NCBI GenBank assembly: GCA_009809945.1
Contig: WTPW01000953.1
Location: forward strand, 89,555-153,554
Direction of reading: 5' to 3'
Origin: Gigaspora margarita
Taxonomy: Eukaryota; Glomeromycota; Glomeromycetes; Diversisporales; Gigasporaceae
Length of the DNA: 64,000 nt
Positions within the stretch are counted from its first letter, which is position 1; every line of letters starts with the position of its first letter. The notes under the pieces are model-generated. The model ran no database searches and was not told where the DNA came from. It worked only from the letters and a program-made list of their open reading frames with translations. The position numbers and the translations under genes are program-made. Below, one piece after another: positions 56,239 through 64,000 of the stretch.

Positions 56239-58929
56239 ATGACGAATACACTAGAAGAATTAATAGAAAAAGCTACTTCTGATAAAGAACTTAATTATAT
56301 TGAGTATAATAAGTTTACATATCATGAAGTTCTTGGTACAGGAAATTCTGGCGAAGTCACTAAATATGAATGGAATGACTCTGAATTAACTGTCGCCCTT
56401 AAACGCCTTAAAGTCAATTCAAATTCAGATATAGAAATTAATTATGAACTCATTAACGAGGTATCTATTTTGAGAATGAATGAATTATTCAAACATTAAA
56501 TTTTTATACTAAATTATACGTTAATATTTCATATACTAAAAGCTTAAATTATTACAAAGTTTTATTTCAAATAAAAACATTATAACATTCTATGGAGTCA
56601 CTAAAGGTATTTACTTTTGTTTTTTTTACAGTAGTATAAGAAAATATATATAATTTTATTAATTCTGAATACTTATTATAAATGAATAGACAATGACGGT
56701 TATTTTAATATGGTTTTACAATATGCTGATAATGGAAATTTACGAGAATATTTAAGTAAAAACTTTATAAATCTTGAATGGAATGATAAATTACATATTG
56801 CTAAAGAAATAGCATGTGGTCTCTCATTTTTACATGAAAATAATATTATTCATCGAAATCTTGTAAGTACTATCTGTAAATTATAATATTTTATGAATTA
56901 TAAAATTTTTTTTCTTGATTTATTAATAATTCATATTATTTTATAGCATTCAAAAAATATTTTGATTGATAAAGGAGAACCACTTATTGCCGACTTTGGT
57001 CTAGCAAAACAGTTTTCTTCAAACTTAAATTCTCATGAAATACTGTCCTATATCGAACCACAATGTCTTATTGACCAAACTTATAAATTTGATAAGAAAT
57101 CTGATGTCTATAGTTTAGGCGTAATCCTTTGGGAAATTTCGAGTGGAAAAATACCATTTCAATCCATTCCTGAGCATTCAATTGCTGATCACATCTCTCA
57201 AGGAAATAGAGAAGAGTCAATGGAAGGCACTCCTTCTCAATATATTGAACTTTATAAGCAATGTTGGGATAAAGATCCTAATATTCGTCCAGAGACAAAT
57301 TCTATTCTTGAGACTTTAAATAAACTTACTCTTAATGGAACATCCGATCAACCTATTTCTAATGAATCATTAGATCAACCCATTAATAACGAATCCTTAG
57401 ATCAACCCATTATTAACGAATCCTTAGATCAACCTATTTCTAATGAATCATTAGATCAACCCATTAATAACGAATCTTTAGATCAACCCATTACTTACGA
57501 ATCCTTAGATCAACCCATTTCTAACGAATCCTTAGATCAACCTATTTCTAATGAATCCTTAGATCAACCTATTTCTAATGAATCCTTAGATCAACCTATT
57601 TCTAATGAATCCTTAGATCAACCTATTTCTAACGAATCCTTAGATCAACCTATTTCTAATGAATCCTTAGATCAACCTATTTCTAATGAATCCTTAGATC
57701 AACCTATTTCTTATGAATCCTTAGATCAACCTATTTCTAATGAATCCTTAGATCAACCTATTTCTAATGAAACTGACGAAACTTTAAATCAATCGGTTTC
57801 TGAAGAAACTTTAAATAAGTCAATTTCTGAAGAAACTTCAAATCAGATTAACCAAACTTTAATCAAAAATAATGAAATCTCTCCCTCAGATTTTTATGAA
57901 TCAGATAAAAAAGGAGTTATAATTCAAGTTAATTCTGAAATTATAATTCAAAATAAAGAAACATCATCTGAAATAATTGAAGTTTCGATTAAGGCTGAAG
58001 AAAACCTTGAAATTAAAAGAAAAAAGGCGAATAAATATTTTAATGATGGTAAATTTGTTGAATCATTAAAAATTTATGAAGAAATTCTCATGGTTCATCA
58101 TAGTGAAGAAGATTTACAAAATGCTTCAAATTGGAATCTTTATGGAAGATTCCTTACACCAAAATGGAAAATTTTTAATTGGATTTCAAATTCAAAGAAA
58201 CTTTGTAACCTTATAAAAGCACTTGATATGAATACTACTTTGACTCATTTGAATCTTTGGGGTAATGAAATTGGTCCTGCAAAAGGAAAATTATTTGCGG
58301 AAGCTCTTAGTAAGAACACAACTTTGATCTCTTTGAATATTGGTTATAATAAACTTGGTCCTGAAGGTGGAAAAGCATTGGCAAAAGCACTTTGCAAAAA
58401 TACCACTTTAAATTCTTTAAATATTTATGATAACCAATTTGGTATTGAAGGTGGGAAAGCTTTAGCTGAAGCACTTGGTAAAAATACCACATTAAATGCT
58501 TTGGATTTTGGACATAATATATTTATTCCTGAAGAAGGAAAAATTTTGGCAGAAGGTTTATGCAATAATACTACTTTAATCTATTTGAATCTTTATGATA
58601 ATAAACTTGGTCCTGATGAAGGTAAAGCATTAGGTGAAGTCCTTCGTAAAAATGTCACACTGACTTCTTTGAATCTTGAAAATAATTTACTGGGTTCTGA
58701 AGGTGTAAAAGCGCTAGCAGAAGCACTTAATGTAAACACTTCATTGACTTTTTTGGATCTTAGGTATAATCGGTTTGGTTTTGAGGGAGCAAAAGTGTTG
58801 GCAGAAGCCCTTTGTAATAATACTACCTTGACTTTTGTAAACATTAAAGAAAATCATCTGGGTCCTAACGCAGAAAAAATGTTTACAAAAGCTCGGAGTC
58901 TAAATACTAAATTGACTTTATTACAATAG
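56239..58929 (+). CDS. TKL-like pseudokinase with 9-residue repeats, TPR-like segment and ribonuclease-inhibitor LRRs
   Basis: Four exons (56239-56460, 56543-56606, 56690-56862, 56947-58929) total 2442 nt and encode 813 residues. Residues ~25-290 are a kinase domain: LGTGNSGEV glycine loop, VALKRLK lysine, FYGVTK, QYADNGNLREYL, IIHRNLHSKNIL, ADFGLAKQ, SDVYSLGVILWEISSG, CWDKDPNIRP. The catalytic HRD aspartate is Asn (HRN), so phosphotransfer is probably weak or lost. Fifteen copies of NESLDQPIS follow, then EETLN repeats, then KRKKANKYFNDGKFVESLKI-type TPR sequence, then about eight 28-residue LRRs (LNLYDNKLGPDEGKALGE). LRRs of this kind form a horseshoe for protein binding. No signal peptide or membrane helix, so it is cytosolic. 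A sensor or scaffold role is inference. The exon 2 splice was chosen because it gives LKLLQSFISNKNIITF. Confidence 0.85.
57352..57770 (+). repeat. 27-bp coding minisatellite (NESLDQPIS x 15)
   Basis: Units of AATGAATCCTTAGATCAACC plus ATTTCT type, in frame within the kinase-LRR gene. The central copies (about 57530-57700) are nearly identical in DNA, the outer ones diverge, indicating recent unit amplification and likely length variation between strains. Confidence 0.95.
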
Positions 58930-60342
58930 AGAATCAAATTATAGTATTATCCCCATTAGACTACCATCTTGTATGGTACTGCAGATTTTGATAATTCTGC
59001 TTTTCATTATGTTTTTCAAATTTTTACCTGTATATTAAAGATTGTAACAGGATTTTATCGAATTATTTATTTTGTCACTTGTTTTCAAGTGAAAACTCAA
59101 CTTCGCTTGTTTAATACCCTTTCACATTAACATGATACAAATAAATAAAATAAATAGCATTTTTATTACGTATTATTTTATTTATTGGTATTAAATTTAT
59201 TCAATAGATTGTTGTAAAGCAATATTCAAATCATTTTTTTTATTCTTCACATGTTTGCAAGACTTAACATCTTTTTTTAATAACACTGAAATTATTCATT
59301 GACTTGTTTATTAGACAATTACCATTAATAAAAAGTTTTGATGATTATACAGTTAATACATAAGTTGTTTTAAAGGAATTTCTTTCGTAATACGTAAACT
59401 TTATAATCTACAGTCTACAGTGTATACTCATGGACCAGTATAAGCATCCAATTAAAATTTTAATCTAATTTGGATTTTTCTATAAATTTGATCCTTTAGA
59501 ATTTTCGCTTATATTGAATTTTTTATATTAGTGTTTGCGTTGTAAATCTTTTGTAGATTCTTGGAGATACGTACAAATCAGAGCGTGATTTCTATAAAAT
59601 TTTATACATTAGTTACTAATTTTTTCATCAGAGATAAACATTTTTTGCACGGAATTATACTTTGTACAGAAATATAACTTTAATGTTACAGAATTATTGC
59701 AAAAAATATAAATTTGCAATAAGCACGGTGTAATTCTTTTATACAAAATAGTTAAAAAAAATACTGATTTCATGCTCCGTTTTTTGCTTGAAGCGGGTTT
59801 CTCAAATTTCTAGAACCACCTTAAAAAACAAAATAAATGCCTTTTCTTTCTAAAAAAACTACTTTTTTTTTTCATCCTTTAATTTTGGCTACAATAATGG
59901 ATATACATTGAAATCTAATATATTGAGTACTTTTGTTTATAATTGATTCAATATATTCATTTCTATGAAATTTTTAACTAGGAATTACTGGTGGAAGAGT
60001 ATTGATGAAGTTGTCTTTGTTGATGCTCCTTTTATTAGAACTTTAACAAAACTTTTAATTTTTTTTTTTTTTCGCAATATTAATATTAATACAAATAAAC
60101 TGTGCAAATTTTTTTAAACGCAGTAATATAAATAAAATTTGTGCTAATTTATTATCGTTTTTTTTTAAAAAAAAAATTTTATTTAGATTTTTATTATTAC
60201 AATTATTATAAAAAAATATGCTTGTATAATATACAAGAGATGATATTTTAAAGCGTGACAGATAGCATCAAACTAATTAAACAAGGAATAGATAATAGCT
60301 TTAAAAAGTTTACCTTTTCAGTTAGCGCTGTACACTTTATTA
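58930..60342. other. Intergenic between convergent genes
   Basis: AT-rich. ATATTAAAGATTG near 59032 could serve 3' end formation of the kinase gene. No gene or clear transposon was recognised. Confidence 0.5.
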
Positions 60343-62073
60343 TTATGAACTTTTCAAGGAATCTAAATGCCTTTCAGCCAACACAGAGTTCTTTTTATCC
60401 ACGAATTCAACTTTGATATCTTTAAATGGCGAAGTAAAAGATATAGTGTAAGATGAATTAGGATCATCAACTACAATCACTGTTCTTAACCATTCGAAAA
60501 ATTTATTTGCAAAATTTAAACAGACTGTTGCATTCTGGTAGTTAAAAAAAAAATTGAATTAAGTCTTTTTACCAAAATATAATCTTTTAATACTTCTAGT
60601 TATACATACCCACATCCCATTCTTTCCTTTGACAATTTTAGGAATATCCATAGTTTTAAATTCTTTAATGCTTTTAACACAACCTTCATTATCGCGAAAT
60701 CCAACAATGACCTTAGGAATACCGATAAGAAATGATTGAGCCCAAAACTTCAAAAGTTTATACCTTTATATTGAAAAAAACACAGTATATGGAAATTTAG
60801 TTACTTTGTGATGCATTTAATAAATATTATAAAAAAATTTGGTTACCTTTCAAAATTAAAAGTATCCTTTTCACTTTCAACGATTTTGGAAGTTTTCAAC
60901 TCAATATATTTATCTACAGGGTTTGCTGGCCTTTCTGGTTTAACATCTTTAAATTATGAAATAAAGTAAAAAAAAAAAAATTTTTTTTTTTTGATTTAGG
61001 AAAATAATTCACGATTAATATTGTTACTTACCACAAAGACAATCAACTTCAGCCCCCATAATCAACTTATTATCTCCCAATGACGTTTTAGCTACTGAAC
61101 AATATTGAACATTTGTATTTACAATTGAAGTTTTTCGATTGATCAATTCAGGATCATCCGGGGAAGTAATTTCAGATGGTAATTTGGAGATAGTGCTTAA
61201 ATTTTCAAATTTATATCCCCAATAACTCATTAATTTATGTCTTGGTGTAGATCCAGTTGAATTTTCTTTAGTATATTCTGTTTCATGTTCTTCTATGAAG
61301 CTAAAATACATGTATTTTGAATAATATAATCTTGATATAATTTTTAATCTCAAAACATAACTTACATTGTGTTCTAAAAATTATGAAAAGAAATCAAAAA
61401 AGAAAAAATAAATAGATCAAAGTTTCTTTAAAAAAAATCAACAAAAAAAAAAAATCAATCCAATGAATTTAAGCGTACATTCCATAAAGTAGCACCCAAT
61501 TCCCAAGGCTCATTTCTATTGTATGGTGTGCATAAAATCTTTGTGAAAACTCCACGCCAAGAAACCTAAACCAATGAAATTATTAACGATAAATGATGAT
61601 TATAATAGTATTGAAAATAACCTACTAAATCTGTTTTTATTAAATTCTTGTCAGTAGAACTTTTTTGAGCATAAGCCAACGAATCTAATAATGAATGTAT
61701 TGGTTCTGGTCCACTTTGTTCTCTTTGAACAAATGTTTCATATCCATGAGACAAATTACAATCTTTTAAATCAGGAGGATAATAATATTTCTATATGATT
61801 ATGAAAATATAAGTGATATTAAAATTAAAATTAAAAATTCAGCATTTAATATATTACCAATTCTCTGTCATCCATATGTAAAATACGTTCATTGTCGTAA
61901 CTAAAACTCATAATTTCAACTGGTTGTTTAAACGTTGAGCAAGGTCCATTAAATCTCGCTAATGGATGAATTGAAAACTGATTTAAACCTTGTGTATCAA
62001 TTTTCGTTCTTTTTTGTGGATAATCTGAAACATTTGAGAGCTTAAGTTTTGAATTCTTATTTGATTGGGACAT
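60343..62073 (-). CDS. DXO/Rai1-family decapping exonuclease
   Basis: Eight exons on the minus strand: 62073-61858, 61790-61626, 61565-61479, 61373-61366, 61300-61032, 60946-60847, 60763-60610, 60534-60343. They sum to 1191 nt (396 aa), usual for the family, with all phases consistent. ATG 62073 gives MSQSNKNSKLKLSN; an upstream in-frame Met is in non-coding-like sequence. Family marks in order: FSIHPLARFNGP, SWRGVFTKILCTPY, WELGATLWN-NTIFIEEH, SYWGYKFE, LIMGAEVDC (metal-binding E-x-D), YIELKTSK (E-x-K), KFWAQSFLIGIPKVIVGFRD, FFEWLRTVI. DXO/Rai1 enzymes remove incomplete or non-canonical 5' caps (including NAD) from RNA and may degrade the body; Rai1 partners the Rat1 exonuclease. The active-site residues appear complete. 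The 8-nt exon (AACACAAT) restores N-T-I before FIEEH. Confidence 0.9.
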
Positions 62074-62596
62074 TTTTTTTATAAAAAATTGTTCGAGAAA
62101 AAGAAACGAAACATTAAAATTTATTATGCATAAGTTTAATTGGTTTTTGATTTTATTTGTGATCATATGTACGTACGTACGTACGCACGCATGGCGCATG
62201 ACGATCTCATGCAGTAGCACCACTGTCATACGATATTGATACTTCTTAATTTTGTGTAATCTAGTTTTGAAAGCCTACGTTTTTTTCAGAGAAATGCAAT
62301 TATTAATCTTTTTCAATAAATTTACCACAATGATAACAATTTCAAGAACGACTTGAATTATAGTGATTGGTTTGATAATTTAAGCAATAATTGGTACTGT
62401 AATATTATCTGAGAATTTTTTTTTGCTTTTTTACTATAATAATTCTGATGCGCCAATAATTAACTTTACATTATTCAGATTAAATATAATGTTAATAATG
62501 GACCCTGTTGGTCCGATATAAATAATATTATATAATTTTTCATTACTAACAAAATAAAAAAAACTTAGAACATGGAAAAGAATCTTAAACCCTAAT
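62074..62596. other. 5' flank of the DXO gene
   Basis: A GTACGTACGTACGTACG microsatellite lies at about 62168-62190, about 100 bp upstream of the DXO start. No other feature was recognised. Confidence 0.5.
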
Positions 62597-63294
62597 AAGA
62601 AAAGTGGTCCGGGATCGCACGGAAAAACAGTGTATAGGCACGTGGTCGAGTGGCACGTGCTATGGGTCGGGTTTGCACGTGCATGGTTCGAGTAGGCACG
62701 GGAATCGGCGGACCGTGTTGATCCGTATACACGTGCCAATTTAACGTGAAATCACGTAAATCGTCCGTGCCTTTTGTAGCAGTTTACTAAGCCAATTGAC
62801 ACGTGCGATGGTACGTGAATGGAACGGGTAAGTAAATATAAATTTATGGTCCACTTTCCAATAGACATTTTATTAGAAGAGGACCGGATAATAGTTGAAG
62901 TATGTACATATCTGGAAGCTAAAGCAACTGCAAATGTGTAAAATCTTGCAAGGAATCTTTTTCCTTAAGATACCAGAGCAGGCTTACTTGCGAGTTTTTG
63001 AGATATTGCAACTTTTTTAAAAAAAAATTAGTTTGTGATCCTTCGCTCTTATAGTCCGTGAAACGAGCCAGCACGTGCCATTTTTAACACGTGCCATTCC
63101 GTGTAATTCGACGTGCCATCACATACAACGTGCCATTCCGTGTGACGTATATAACGTGCCACCCCATTACCGTAGTATCCGTGTCATTTTTAATCGTGCC
63201 ATCCCGTAAAACGTGCCTATACGCGTCACACGGTCAGTACCATCCCGTGCATATACACTGTTTTCCCGTACCATACCCCGAACCACTTTTCATA
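62597..63294. mobile_element. Inverted-repeat element packed with CACGTG / ACGTGCCA motifs
   Basis: The left end AAGTGGTCCGGGATCGCACG is mirrored imperfectly by the right end ..CATACCCCGAACCACTT, and an inner pair ACAGTGTATAGGCACG / CGTGCATATACACTGT also matches. Between 62635 and 62820 and again 63070-63240 the word ACGTGCC or GGCACGT occurs more than a dozen times on both strands. These may be transposase-binding subterminal repeats. The central part (62830-63050) is ordinary AT-rich sequence. No target duplication was confirmed. Confidence 0.7.
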
Positions 63295-64000
63295 TAGGGA
63301 AAGTAAATAATTATATTATATTTGCTTTTATAAAATATAAAATTGAAAAAAAGAAAAAAGCTAATTTAATTACGAATAATGGATCCTTTGATCAATTCAT
63401 TATAACCAATTTTAATCGGGTCAAATGATTTCTTTATCAATTTTATTGTCTTTGATCCATACAATTAATTTATTGCTGATTATGTATTTTAGGATTCGCT
63501 TTCAATTAATTCTTTCTAATTAAAAAGAACTTGGTAAAGAAGTTGATAGTTTGACGAAAATTTTGCCATTGCTTTATTAATAAATTCATGTGATTAGCTA
63601 GTGATCGAGTTGTTGTTCAAATCATTATGATTTGTTATTAATGCAGTTGATCGAAGAACGAATCATTAAAAATTCATTGTTCGAAATGCGGAATTTAAAT
63701 TTTAGCCAATCAGAGCAGCTCTATGAAAAAAAAATTGGTGGTCGCAGCTCCAGGTTTTTTTATGACCTAAGTTATAAAGTGATTTATAGAATGGTAGCAT
63801 GGAGAACTTTCGCATTTTTCGGAAAAGCACGGGATTTTTCATGCGGCAATTGACCAACATTTTCAGCACATGATATAAACAGATGGATAATCATTGAATT
63901 ACGCAGACAATCAACAGGTGTAATTCATATATTATTATTTCTATTATAGTTTAACTTCGAAGTAAATTAAGTCGCGTTTTAGAAGAATAAAACTCTTCAC
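63295..64000. other. No gene recognised
   Basis: The 73-codon frame at 63632-63853 has no motif. Nothing further was supported up to the window edge. Confidence 0.4.

Noticed and set aside
57352-57770. CRISPR-like regular repeats
   Set aside because: The 27-bp units are contiguous, without spacers, and encode an in-frame protein repeat.
58307-58844. Minus-strand frames opposite the LRR region
   Set aside because: Shadow frames created by the repeated LRR codons.

Overview
The window looks like nuclear DNA of an arbuscular mycorrhizal fungus close to Rhizophagus irregularis (Glomeromycotina). The reasons are the very AT-rich sequence, short 65-110 bp GT-AG introns, and gene families typical of these fungi: a WD-like plus ion-transport channel, a MATA-type HMG box, TKL-like kinases and a fungal PARP. 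Non-autonomous transposons are extremely dense. The species call is inference; no search was run.

Layout. 0-6.1 kb: a tandem repeat, a broken cysteine-cluster gene and a TRP-like cation channel gene whose last intron carries a Harbinger-type MITE. 6.1-15 kb: a foldback element, a solo LTR, a degraded HMG-box gene (minus strand), a degraded kinase gene and small repeats. 15.4-18.35 kb: the most unusual locus, EH-domain exons that splice in frame into a PARP-like ADP-ribosyltransferase, giving a 13-exon model with an internal EH-module duplication, a GC-AG intron and one in-frame TAG. 18.4-55 kb: about 36 kb with no convincing host gene, built of nested MITEs, long foldback palindromes (up to about 1 kb), tRNA-headed retroposons with target-site duplications, hAT- and Harbinger-type elements, and a sequencing gap (Ns) at 34.3-34.4 kb. 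56.2-58.9 kb: an intact kinase-like gene with fifteen 9-residue repeats and a ribonuclease-inhibitor-type LRR tail; its catalytic HRD is HRN. 60.3-62.1 kb (minus): an intact DXO/Rai1-type decapping nuclease gene with an 8-nt microexon. 62.6-63.3 kb: a CACGTG-rich inverted-repeat element.

Working together. The genes do not form an operon or obvious pathway. Themes are expanded paralogous families in different states of decay (channel, HMG, kinase) and new domain combinations (EH-PARP; pseudokinase-repeat-LRR). The exon models for EH-PARP (2013 nt), kinase-LRR (2442 nt) and DXO (1191 nt) all sum to multiples of three with consistent splice phases, which is the main support for them.
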